The notes under the pieces are model-generated. The model made no database searches, was not told where the DNA came from, and saw nothing but the letters and a program-made list of their open reading frames with translations. Position numbers and translations under genes: made by a program. From Promerops cafer (Eukaryota > Chordata > Aves > Passeriformes > Nectariniidae), in assembly GCA_013398275.1 (NCBI GenBank), contig VZSE01005944.1, positions 1,396,378 through 1,460,377 of the forward strand: a stretch of 64,000 bases of DNA. The letters run 5' to 3'. Shown piece after piece: positions 12,401 through 24,409 of the stretch (position 1 is the stretch's first letter; the number at the start of each line of letters is the position of its first letter).

Positions 12401-15249
12401 ACTGTTGACTTGTTATATGGATTAAATAAGGAAGCAAACACAAGTGGTGAGGCACTGCCTTGACCCTGGATTTATATCTGATCCTCAGGCTCAGATAGGG
12501 GCCATCACAGGTTTAGGTCCTCTGTACACAGCTCTGAAAAAAACCCACATAGTAATAGACAGCTCCTGAGCCCCATCTACCAGTCTCTGCATTGGAGTGC
12601 ATAAAATCAAAATGTTCAGTGCAAACAGAGGCACTCAGAAGTAGCACAAGGGTCACACAGCACCTGGCCAGAGCTCAGCTCAACTCCCCGTGTCCATTTG
12701 GCTGGGTAAGCTTTCACAGGTTTTTCTTTTAATCTGACTTAGCACAGTTTTGCTTCAGCCCTGTGCTTCCAGATACTTCTCCCTGCCCTGCTTTGGGGTT
12801 ATAGTTACTTCTAGCAAACTTAGAGAAATCAGAAATTGAAATAGAAATCCTGAATCATGCTGGAGTTTTACATAACAGGCGCAAAAAGGGTTATTGCTCA
12901 TCTGAACAATAATTACAGGAAAATATACAAAATAAACCTACAAGGGGCCTCAAATCCACATGGTCCCTTCCTTTACCTCAAAGCAGTAGCATTTTAATCC
13001 ACACAACTGCTGACAGGCATTTGTCTACCTTATATTAAAAGGCTTCTCAAAAAGCCTTGTGAATTCTTGGCCATTCGAATGACTCTCCCACCACCTCTCA
13101 GATAAGGAGCTTTCCTCCAGTCTGTGTAACAAACATATTTATACTCATCCATTACAGACTGGACATGGAGAATAGTGTTACCCACCTCTTTTTATCCAGC
13201 CTTTAAGTGTTTTGAGGATTATTGTATTTTATTCTTCCCATCTCCTTTTAGATATTTTTACCTTACTGGAGGACCTTACAGCAGAGCAATCAATACCCCT
13301 GTCAAAAACCAGCTATGCTATTGAAAATCCTGCTTATTCCACCTCCACTCAGCTAATGTAGCTCCAAAATCCTGCAGTTCCTAAAGCAAAGCTAATCTGT
13401 ACACAGGACAGCACATATGCAGGGCACCATTCAAAATCACTGCATTCTGTAATCAAAGATAATGTGCAGGGGGCTTAAAAAGCTTTCCAAACCCGTGATC
13501 AAATAGATGCAAAACTAGCAACCCCCACTGCTTCCTCCTTCCCCCAGCGTGTTACTTGAGTGCATATGAAAGGGAGGCTGGAGAGCTGACAGGAGATGCA
13601 GTTTGCCTTAATTTGGGGAAGCAGCCCATTGCTTTGGTGACTAACACACCCATTGAATTCATGCAGCCTCTTCCAGGGTCTGAAATGCAGCACCTGGCTG
13701 CAGCTGAAGGCTGTTTCACAGCCAGTGTCAAACACAGTGTGCTGTATTTGCACGTGGGGATAATGAGCTTGGTTCCCATCACTTTGTATTGCCCAGGATC
13801 TATCATTTTAATGTGCTGGGCTGTGGCACATGCCAAGTGAAAAGAGTGCTTGACACAGTGAACCAGACGTTTTGAGATGCCCTTAAACACAAAGTGTCTA
13901 TCTAACATCTCTGACAACATCAGGGTGCTGCTTTAAAAACAGCACAGAGATACTGAGACCTGTGGAGCTCATGGAAATGGATCCAAGTTCTGCACCCATC
14001 TGGGGGCCACAAAAACCAAGCACCTGGTCAGATATAGGAGTTTTGACCTGTTCTCTCAAGATGCTGTAATTGACAGATCACAAACCCTTTTATTCTGATG
14101 GACACACATCCTTGTTCCTGGAATGCTCCCAGAAGCATCATCTGTGGCAAGACTGTATTATGATAATTGCAAAGTTACATTAGACTGTGTGGAGTCTGTG
14201 TAGCAACATTAAATTAAATTTCTCATTGGCTTCAAGGCTTGCTATCTGTAATTAGTGGCTTCTGTTCTTTATTACACTGATCAGTAGTGCAGCACTATTC
14301 ATCACCACAGTCTTAGTTAATTATCCTTGCTAATGATTTTCACTGCGAAAATAATCTACGGGTCCCATTTGCAAAGATGGTTTTGTGTTAAAATGATTGG
14401 CTGGTAAGGCACCATCGTGTGCTGACAAGCTGGAGGCAGGAAGTCACTTAGCCTGTGAGGTGGCAGCTTAGTTGAAGCAGTCAAGAGAGGAGGAAAGCAT
14501 TATGATTTCTATTTGGTACTAAGGTTGTTACTATTATCTGCCAGACGTGCGAGAGGGTGGGAGTGAGATGTAACAGAGCACTGAGGGGAGAAAAACAGGG
14601 AAAAAAAGGACTTTAAACATCCCTGTAGTTTTAAGCAAGTATTGCTGGTGGCTACTGCTGTCATCCTACAAGAGCCAAAACACACCCTTCTGGCTAAACC
14701 TGTACTAGACAGAATGGACAGTATCTACTCTGAGGTTTAAAGCAGAGGCATTCTCTCTCTGCTGAGGGATTTTTGCCCTGCAGGTGGGAGGTTTAGCCAA
14801 GGATGTGGTTTGGTGGAGGTTGGCTGTATCTCAAAACTGAGATGTGGCAGCTCTCTCAGGCTAGAGGAAACTGGCACAGAGAATGGAGCCAGCAGAGGAC
14901 AGCCATGCTTTACTCTCCTCCTGCCATCAGTGTTTGTTCTGCACTTGGGGGTAGGAACACCACAGAACTCACAGTGCACTCTGCACGTGCAGGACCCTCA
15001 GTAGTCACACTAATGCAGTAAGAGGGGAAAGGACTTGCACAGAGCCAGTGTCATTTGTCTCTGGAAGACATTATAGGACATGTGAAATCACCATTATTAC
15101 AGGGGCTATCAGAAATAATACACATTTCACCAAGAAAACAGAATTGCAAGGGGGGAGCAGAGAAAATGAAAGGACAAAGGTCAGTGGCAGATGTTTTTCA
15201 GAAGGAAGGTGCCTCTTGTGACTTGACTGAGTAAAGTCAGTAAAGGTGA
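9471..15249. other. Unique AT-rich sequence, no gene recognised
   Basis: No coding region, RNA gene or mobile element that I can support. The part around 14.15-14.42 kb contains several TAAT/ATTA cores and few low-complexity runs and resembles the texture of vertebrate conserved non-coding elements, but conservation cannot be judged from one sequence. Confidence 0.55.
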
Positions 15250-15424
15250 GGAGGGCCAAAGCACAGCTGGAGCTGAACCTGACTAGGGATGCAAAGAACC
15301 ACAGGAGGTTCCACACGTATCCCAGCCAGAAAAGGAAGATCAAAGAAAGAATTTCTCCCTGATGAGCAAGACTGGGAAACTGGTAGCAATGGATGAGCAG
15401 AAGACTGCTCAACTTTGTCTCTGC
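15250..15424 (+). mobile_element. Decayed CR1 LINE fragment from within ORF2
   Basis: The stretch resembles the part of the CR1 polyprotein between the endonuclease and reverse transcriptase domains. The first piece reads RAKAQLELNLTRDAKNH, recalling the conserved R-K-A-K-A-Q-L-E-L-N-L block of the family, followed by a lysine/arginine-rich run. The frame hits TGA at 15360-15362, and the family-like sequence resumes in another frame as MSKTGKLVAMDEQKT from 15362, so a small indel lies just before that point. Neither the upstream endonuclease, the downstream polymerase, nor the 3' tail follows, so this is an interior relic rather than a usual 5'-truncated copy. It codes for nothing functional. 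Recognition is by memory of the avian CR1 consensus. Confidence 0.8.
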
Positions 15425-15877
15425 AGGCAGCAGCATGGATCTTTTAGGGTATCACATACTTATTCAACAGTGGTGAGAATCCCACAAACTGTTCAATGTG
15501 TATCTAGGAGAAATACCCAGAGAAGGAGCTCTCAGCTCTTTACAAGGGAAATGCCATTTTCTTAAGAAATGGAGTTTCACAGGCTGCAAATCATGAGTGC
15601 CTATTTTTAGAACTTAAAGCTCTTGTAACAATTAACAGAAGTCATTAGCAAACACCTTCAAATGCATTGTCAGTGAGGTTTTCACTAGCACAGACCTGTG
15701 AAATTCCTGCAAGTACTCTACTGCTGAGCACATGACAGAAAATCCTCCTTTCTCTCTTCCAAGAGAATCAGGGAATTTAGAGTGTAGAAGTTTGAAAGAC
15801 AACACCTCTGTGGTAGCCCCTTTATGGGTTAGGAGTAAACTGCATTGGACTCTTTCAACCCCACAGGTACTGAAGAT

Positions 15878-15891
15878 TGTGTGTGTGTGTG
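15878..15891. repeat. Short TG dinucleotide microsatellite
   Basis: Seven uninterrupted TG units. Too short to be notable on its own. Confidence 0.9.
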
Positions 15892-18800
15892 ACAGCTTAC
15901 TGCAAATCTGCAAAAATTGCAGCTTGGAATATCTAGTAACTTTTTCATCCTAAGTGTGTCCAGAGCCCAAAACCACTGCTTTCCTCAGGTGCTTGGTTTT
16001 CCATGTTGAAAAATACTCCAAAATAACTATGTTTATATTTCTATGTGTTTTCTCCCTTCAACTGCTGGGAGCCAAATGAAGTGTGATGTTGATTTCCATC
16101 TGCTTTGCATAAAACACACAGAACAGACCTTTGCATTTCTAATGCTGGGAACAGCACCACGTGAAAACTGCTTTCAGGGGAGGCTCAGTGTGTGCCTCTC
16201 CCTGGTAAATTGTTTAGTGGGTGTTCCCAATGGTAGCAAGATGTCCAGTTTGCTTCTCCTCTCTGTGCCAGAGAGTAACACACAGTCACAGAGGGCTCAG
16301 GTGCTAGACAACCACCAGAGGCTCAAGGGTTCTTTGGACAGCCCTCAAACACATACCACAGCCAGCACCAATACACAGGTATTTCTCAAATTTCTTCCTG
16401 AAGAGTCAGCTGGCATTCATTTCTCCCACAGGTGCTCCTGGGAGCCCCTCTAGAGCTTCTGGGAATTCACTGAAATCCAGCTGGATGCATACATGGCCCT
16501 TGGACATGTCTAGCTTTGCCTTCCTGTACTTAACTCACCAGGCCTTTTGTACCAGAGCATCACCTTCCCCCCAGCCCTCTCTGAGCTCAGACCTGAAGTT
16601 CAGGCTGCAGTGACCTCCAAACCAGACCCAAGGCACACAAATAGCTTCCTCCTACAAAGTGTACCTTAGGCAATGTTCTGAATGATGTGAAAGCATAGAC
16701 AATAAATCACAGGAATGCACATGGGAAGATGTGAGAGCAGCAAAGGTGGCTTGCACAGGGGGAAAAGGAAGCAATGAGATACCCTGTAGCTGCAACAGCA
16801 GTGGATCTCAAGCAAGATGTGAGTATGAATATTTTTGAGATGTGAAAAAGGGTGAGAAGCTAACTTGCTTTCCTTTCGATGATAAGGGAGGTAAGAGATT
16901 AAGAAGAAAAACTAAAAACACCCAGTGGCTCTATGTCTTGGCAGGACTAAGTTGGATACACACCTTTGGGCGTCAAACAACACTTCTGCTTGCAAAGCAG
17001 GACATAGGGGCTGAATAAACATGACTGAGAAACTACTGAATCACGATGCTGGAGGTGATATTCTGCAAGTGCTTCTCCTGGCAGTGCTCTCTAATACCTG
17101 CATATGAGGCTTTTTAACTGCCCTTCACCAGCAGGTTAAGATACAACATTAAAGCCCATGAAAGAAAGAGGGCTCAACAACCCATTTAACGATTCTCAAG
17201 TAACACACCAGTTCAGATACAATTGCTGCTCCTAAGTTCCCGATTTCACTACATTTGCATCTCTAAAGCTAAACAAAGTGCCACCTGAATTTTAGTATCG
17301 TTTCAAAGTTACACCCCCCCTTTTTCCTTTTTCCTTATTTCTCAGTTAGAAAGATTGCCTTCTAGTTTAGGAGCAGAAATCCAGAAGGAAGTATTATAGA
17401 TTTCATGCTAAGTTTTTGCTTTCCTGAAGGCTTTCATTGTTAATGAGCCTTTTTATTTCCTGTCTCTCAAGCAATGTCAGACTATGGAGTGTAGTTAAGC
17501 CATAATAACTCCATGCAAAACCCAGCACAAACAGTTTCAGCTAGACATTGTCAGGCCCTAGACAGTTCTATTGCTGGGTTCCTTTAGATTATGAGAAAAA
17601 TAGGATGAATTTCACTGGTGTGTTACTTATTTTGGTTTGCCATTAGCCAAAAATTTAATTTTTTTTTTTAATTACTCTCTAACACCACTCAGGACTAGCA
17701 CATCTGCCAAAGGGTATACAAGCCACCAAAAAAATAAAAGTGAAGGAAAAACAATGCTTAAAGTGTTATTTACAACTTGGTTATTTATCAATAAATGGCA
17801 GACGTGTACAAATGAAGTTTGAGCACTTCAGAAGACAACTGGTGGCTTCCATTACCAACAAGTGAGGTGCAAGGGACTCTCAGTAAGACAGCAAAGATGT
17901 ATTGGTTGTGAGAGTTATTACCTTCCCTGCTCCCAGTAAGTCATGGAAGGAGGCTGCCACTAAAAACACAGCAGAAGAAAGCCTAAGGAAGGTGACAAGG
18001 TGGAAAACCAGTGAGCAGCCAAGAGACAATCCATTTGCTGCAGGGGGTCTAGAGACTGGAGTGCCACACATCAAATCATCTTCCACCTGCCTGCAGGGAG
18101 GTGATAACCTTCCCCACCCCACTCTCCTCATTACAGCTTTAAGTGATAAATTTTGAGCTGCACAGAGCACAAAAAATAAACTGCTTTCTGTTGTCCTCCT
18201 TTTAATATTTAAGAAGAACCGTGGCATTTAATTTATTTTACTCTGGTCATTGTGCTCAGCTTAGAAACTTTCTGCCTGGAGATAGCCAGGCAAGGTTTCA
18301 CACTGGAGAGCTCCTCCAACCAACACCCTCCCCACCTACACTGGGTTGCATGAACATACCAGAGCATCCCAGAAGCAGAGCACTTACTGAAATAAGAAAA
18401 CAAAGCCGTTTTATTCTACTCTAAACATGCAGGAAACCTTGTCAAAAGGAGAAAAGAAACATCTTTGCACACATCAACTTTCACTCATCACCTGGGATTA
18501 GAATCAAATTTTTTTGTACATGAAAACTCCAGTTCAAGTCCCCTGTCCAACAGGGCTGGGTTATTATTTTCATCCTACTACAATGATAAAGGACTGTCAG
18601 GGCTTCTGTACGTGCTGAGCAGCTGAGAGCAAATGACTTTGGGCACAAAGGAACCTGGTGGTTCCCACACCAACAGATGCACCTGTGCCAGCCACCCACT
18701 GCCACGCTGCTCTCAGATGACAGAAATCAAAGAGGTTAAGGTTGCTTTTGTTTTGAACTGACTTCTTGCTTCCTGAACATTACCTTCATGCTTTCAAAGC

Positions 18801-20506
18801 TTTTGGGTAAGCATTATTGGAAGTGTAATTCTTGTTATTGAAAAAAGGTTTCATGTGTGTGAAGAAAAAAATAGGTTTTGTAGTGATAAGGTAATAGCTT
18901 ATTTTAGGTAGCATTACAAATTATTAGCATCCCATTAATTATTTCCCCCTCAAAATAGGTCTAATGTGAAATCCTTGAGGAAATTAATCCTTATTATTGT
19001 TACATGCATAGCAGACATGGGCTCTGCTTTAGTAAATTGGGTTTTGTTAAATCTACTACTGTGTTTGTACCAAATCTGCTTATTTTCATCTTTCTAGGTT
19101 GCTTTCCTTAATTCTGAATTAATATCTAATAGCAGGTAATGCAGACAAAATGCCAGAGTGTCACAATACATTATTTAATTGTATATAGTTTGGTAATAGG
19201 GTTTCATATTCATCTTCTGTCAGATGTACCAGCAACTTGAATTATCAGAAGGGTTTCCAGCTCTTCTAAGGAAAAAAAAACCCTCAACAAAACCCGTAAC
19301 AGATCCTCAGAACAAGACAGTGGGAACCTCCACACTTATTACTGTACTGGAGAAGAGGATTCCTCAGATTCTGCCCTCTCCTGCAGGCAGATTTTGTATT
19401 TGGATAGTAAAGGAAGGGATGCCAGCAGGAGCTGTTGGCTGACCCTCACTGCTGAGCCAGCACTGTCACAGGGAGCACCAAAGCACCTTCTCCTCAGGCA
19501 GCTGGAGAAATGGCCCAGCTTTCCTGCTTAGGCAGAGGACAAATTAATGTAGCACAGCTTTTAAAGACTTAGAGGCAGATCTCAGAATTAGGCTTATGGC
19601 AATATTTCTTCTGGTTGAAACAGAACATTCACAGCTCTTCCAAAACAGAGGCATCAGGACAGAAAGCAGTGTGCTAACAAGCAACACCCTGAAGCATGGC
19701 TTGTTTAATTAAGATGGCAAATCTTGCCTTTCAGCAGGAGAAAGCAAGAGCAGACATGGCTGAAGGAAACACCAGTGAGAGCTCAGATTTTGTCTCTGAA
19801 ATGAGAGCCAATGTCACCTTCCCTGCTTGCAGCCAGAGGAGGTTTGGGCACTGCTGCCATCCAGCCATGGGCACCCTCCAGTCTCTGACAGGTTTCAAAA
19901 TACTTCACTAGAAAACCAACTTGCTCCATGCTGAAAGATAAATGCTTTTTCAAATTACATCTTCCAGCCATAAGAAGTTTGAGAACATTAGTAAGTGACC
20001 TGGGCTGGAAAGTAATGCATTTCCTTAACATTTTAACATAAACTATAATGTGTTATAACAAAAATATTTATGCATCACAAAAAAGGGAAACTTTTCTAGT
20101 AGTTCTCTAGACAAAAAAGCTTCCATATCAGGCATAATCTTTTGAGCTTTCTTGGAAACCTTTCACATCATTTGATAGCATATCTGCAAGTCAGTGGTAG
20201 AGCCAAATTAAATTAAAACTAATGATAGAACTGAACATTTTTTTTTACAGAATCTTTGACAGAAATATTTGTCAAAACTAACTTTGTAGGAATAATTTTA
20301 TTTCTTGAAAAGCCATATTCCAAGATACACCTGAAATACTAAGTGACTGAATAGCAAAGTATTTCCCCATGTAACATTTTCAAAATATGCCTTACTAATA
20401 ATATGCTTTCCTCTAGCACTTCACTGTGTTTTTCTGAAGTTATTGAGTATAATGACATTAAATTTAATCATGCCTTGCATGTCAAGACGTCTAGAACTAA
20501 CACAAG

Positions 20507-20524
20507 TATATATACACACACACA
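20507..20524. repeat. Compound TA/CA microsatellite
   Basis: Four TA units run directly into five CA units. Both sides carry the word CACAAGTA, so the array lies inside a short direct repeat, consistent with slippage growth. Confidence 0.85.
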
Positions 20525-21648
20525 AGTAGATTGGTAAAATAATTTATGCTTGATGTTAGAACAAAGCCCATGAAATTTGTTTTGAATTAACATTAACTTA
20601 CAAAATTCTAAGTTACAACCAGAAAAGCAAATTCTTTTTTCAATGCTTTAGGTGTTTCATAGTTGTACGTGCTTAAGTAAGACTAGATAATATAGAGGAG
20701 GCCAAGAAATAAATTCCCCTCATATTAATAGAAAGATATACCCTGTTTGCAAGAGATAGTTTCATGGCCTGGTTAGCAGGTTTTTCTGCTCTTCTCAAAA
20801 CTTTGCACTTCCTCAATAGATATCATGATAGGCAATTGTTTCAGCTGAAAATGTCAGTCTATCACTGCCAGGAACATTAAAAGTCACCTTCCTCAGGAAG
20901 CCACACAAAAATTCAGAAGATCAGCACCAATAAGAAAAACATAGCTGAGTCTAGATGGCAAAGTATTTCCCTGATTCCAAGATATAAATTTCAAGCAACA
21001 GTGATGCTCTCATATCAACATCCAAGAAATAGCATATAATGATCTGCGCTTTCAGAGATGAAAGCAAAACAAATGTAAGAGGTACTAAATAAAAGGAGGA
21101 TGACACGGGAAACTTGTTAAGTGTTGCTTAGCAAAGATGCATTTGTGCTATTTGTATGGATGACACACACATTTTCTACTTCGATAGAAGAATCACATTA
21201 ATGTTTACCCAGAACAAGCTGAAGGCTTTAACTGATGCACTGCTGGCTGGTTCACAGGAAACTGCTCCCCCTTGAACTTCTGGTTCAGTACAGAGCAAAT
21301 TCTGACACACATAAAAAGGAAAAACCACCAAGCAACTCTACTCAAACACTAGTTTTATTTTCCCTTTTTAATTATTGTTAGAATAACATAGTGGGGATGT
21401 TTGAAAGGGTGTTTTGTTTCCTGCTGCCTCTTCTTTAGCCACTACTTTCTATTTTTTCCACAGCTTACAATTCTGCCAACACTGGGACCAAAAATAACAC
21501 AAGCTGTTCTATACCTCCAGCTTTTATTTTCCACACGAAACTTTTAAGAAGCCTCCAGGCAAAATGGGAGTTAAATCTTTAAGTATTTTGAGGATCTGGA
21601 CATCTTTCCAGAGCTGCTTAGAACAAGTAATTAAAATACTATCAAATC

Positions 21649-21699
21649 TAATCTATCAAATTAATCTATCAAATAGAAACTAATCTATCAAATAGAAAC
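21649..21699. repeat. 19-bp tandem repeat, two full copies plus a partial
   Basis: TAATCTATCAAATAGAAAC is repeated exactly at 21662-21680 and 21681-21699. A truncated unit carrying its first 13 bases lies immediately upstream at 21649-21661, and a weaker relic at about 21639. It is a mini-satellite seed grown by duplication. Confidence 0.9.
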
Positions 21700-23389
21700 A
21701 CAAACAGAAATGCATCCTAACTGAACACAAGACAATGAGATTTTATTGGTGTGGCATGCTAAATGAGTGCTATGTAAAAAGGAACAGACCTCCTGGTTAT
21801 TTGTCTGAAGTGACAGCATGAATTTGAGAGAGGCTCTGCTGCACATCTGATCCTGCACTCATTTGTTGTTACACCACATGCCAAGGCAGCAGGGCTCGGT
21901 GCATGGCATGGGGCTGTCTCTCACACACCCCTGCTCAGAGGCAGCAGACAGAACTCACCTCAGTTTTCCTTTTCCACTGAAATTAGACACCTGGTAGTTT
22001 AAAATAACATGGCCTTTGTTTTTTTCTGTTCCTCCCATGGGAGCACAGCACAAACTCAGACACGTATGAGACTAAGTTCATCAAAAACAACACTGATGCA
22101 ACCCATCACAGAATTTATCTTATTAGAGTGGTGGCCCTTTTCACATCATTTTCCTTACAATCTCTCTCTTCTAGAGGCTTTCCTTTATCACCACATCCTT
22201 CAAACACTGAAAAACTCCAAAGAGGGTTCTGATGAGCAGTGACCGACAGCACATTCCCACACTTCCTCAGCAGGAGCTAAGGAACCAGGTGGGCTGTGCA
22301 GCTCCAGCAGGGACAGCCTGGGACATCTATGATGGGATCAGCTACTGGGCCAAGGCTTTGCAGTAAAAACCCACTCACTGGTGTGCAACGAGCTCAGGGG
22401 GGAACAGGCAAGGTGCACTCGTAGTTGTAAGCCAGGGACAGCAGTCTTGGAGGTTATTGCCATTAGAGGCAGGGTTTGGTGTGATGGTCACCACATTCCC
22501 TGCTGCACTGGACACATTTCATGTTGTGCAGCATCTTAAGGGCAAAACCATCATGATCCCTTCTGACAGCAAAGCTCACAATTGTTTCTCAGCCAGCAAG
22601 GGGCTCTGGAATGACATTGGATTTTTATGCCTGAGTCACCCATGTCACTGTAAACCATCTCCTCAGTGCCAGCATTACAATACAAGATGATATATCAAAA
22701 CAGTAAATAGCTCAATCAAGTCACTAACAGATAGTGACAAGACAAATTCCCCTTTTACAGGCCAAAAATAAGAGTTATTCTCCATTAAGCATCAGCTTCA
22801 TTTGTTGAGCACTCCAAAGAATGAAATGTACAGAAATAGGTGATGCTGAAAAATATTCTATTCAGACTAAAAATACCGTCACACTCAATCATTGAAACTA
22901 TGAAAACGCCAAAGTTTTTTCCTATCAATTAGAAATTTATATTAGATCCTCAGCAATCAGACATGCCTCTCCTGTTCTCACTGTACACCTACAGCATTCT
23001 CTCACTCTTAGGAAGGTGGGAGGCTTGAGTTCACAAAGAGCACAAGACACCTTGCATGAATCAAGAGCTTTGGAGGAACCAGGATTACCAGGTACTGCTG
23101 TGCCTCAGGACACACTGGAAGATTGTGTTTGTCAGCATCAAGTGGTCTCTTCTCAGATACTCCTACTGATACAGATCTCTAGGAATAAATGTCCCAAACC
23201 ACGAAATGGGGAAAACACACCTCTATTGAGGTCTTTATCACTTTAGTCTGGTATCTTTCACCTGTCCTCCTGCTAGTTAACAGTTAGAACGATTTGCCAG
23301 GGCAAGGACGGCAGAGTTTAGCTGCTACCCCAGACCCGAGTTGTGGCTGCAGAGCAAAAGGTGTGTATGTTGTGCCTGCTAAATGAGAC

Positions 23390-23600
23390 AGCATTCCCTG
23401 TGCTGCAAAAACGCCCACATTGCTGCTGCCCGCAGCAGCCCAGAGAGCTCAGCCCGCAGGGGCTGACACGGCCAAGGCAGGGCGCCTGGGAGCAGCCACA
23501 GCCCAGGGCTAAATGGCACATGGCACGCTGCTCTCGCCCAAAGACACTGCCACTCGTCCTCAAACACGAGCTGGCTGTGCACAGAGGGTTAACGCAGCAG
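23390..23600. other. Local GC-rich, CpG-bearing patch
   Basis: Roughly ten CpG dinucleotides fall within about 200 bp, in words such as CCCGCAG (twice), GGCGCC, CACGCT and CTCGCC, against a background where CpG is rare. The observed/expected ratio is around one half by my count, just short of usual island criteria, and the patch is short. It may be a weak promoter-like or regulatory island, or simply a high-GC patch. No TATA box or start site is evident. Confidence 0.35.
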
Positions 23601-23784
23601 GTGCAGGCTGGCCCCTTCCAAATCTTCATACAAGTCTCTTCCACGAGCCAGATTCATCCCCTAAACCCAGCTGCATCTTCCCTAGGAAAACACCTCCCAG
23701 CCCGGCTCCAGCATGCTCCCACACAAGCTCATCAGCACTGATGATGTTTCTGCTTTCACCTCTTTTCATTTTGGCTGCCATTGA

Positions 23785-23800
23785 TTTTTTTTTTTTTTTT
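23785..23800. repeat. T16 homopolymer
   Basis: Sixteen consecutive T followed by AA. If read on the minus strand it is an A-run, but no retrotransposon body is recognised next to it. Confidence 0.9.
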
Positions 23801-24409
23801 AATTGCTCTGAGAGAAAACTCAGCAGCCTGGGAGGGGTACACCCACTGCATTGTTATTTGCACATTTTCTTCCATGTGTGCCTAACACAGCAATGTGTTT
23901 ATTACGGTCTCACTGTTTATTATGGGTTGTTGCCTGAGTGACTCTGCTTCTAACTTCTATTAAATTAACAAACTCAGCAGTAACATTAGTACCCCCTACC
24001 CTGCTAAGTAAAAAGAAATGAGAGTAAGAAAAAACTCCCAAACACATAACATGGAGTGCTCCCACTCAAAAAGCTCTTCCTATTCAATAAATATAATTCA
24101 TTTACAAGTCTGAAATATAACACAACTGTTTAGATAAAAATCGTACATGGCATATACAACCAATTTTTCTGACACACTTTCAGATGGTTATCAGTGGGTA
24201 CCAAATTCCCTGCAACAGAAGACTTTTGTAGATATGAGGACTCCTGTAGCATTCTCAAGTCAGTAGAACCTGTTCCCTTCTGAAGGCTTCACACTCCATT
24301 TTCACACCTAGAATTAAACGTGCTTCAGTTTGACACTCTCAAGTTCCCTTGGAGAAAAGATATTGATCCAGATTTTAAATGACTTCAAGTCTCGTTATAA
24401 TGCATCCCT

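Larger units (their letters stand above)
15425..24409. other. Unique sequence with small simple repeats, no gene recognised
   Basis: Contains short simple repeats at 15878-15891 (TG), 20507-20524 (TA then CA), 21649-21699 (19-bp tandem) and 23785-23800 (T16), plus a GC-richer, CpG-bearing patch at about 23390-23600. Open frames reach about 140 codons but show no domain, splice border or codon pattern I can support. Confidence 0.55.

Noticed and set aside
15071..15436. 121-codon minus-strand open frame rich in Leu and Phe, membrane-protein-like
   Set aside because: It is the antisense reading over and next to the CR1 ORF2 relic, where the lysine/glutamate-rich sense strand gives Phe/Leu on the complement.
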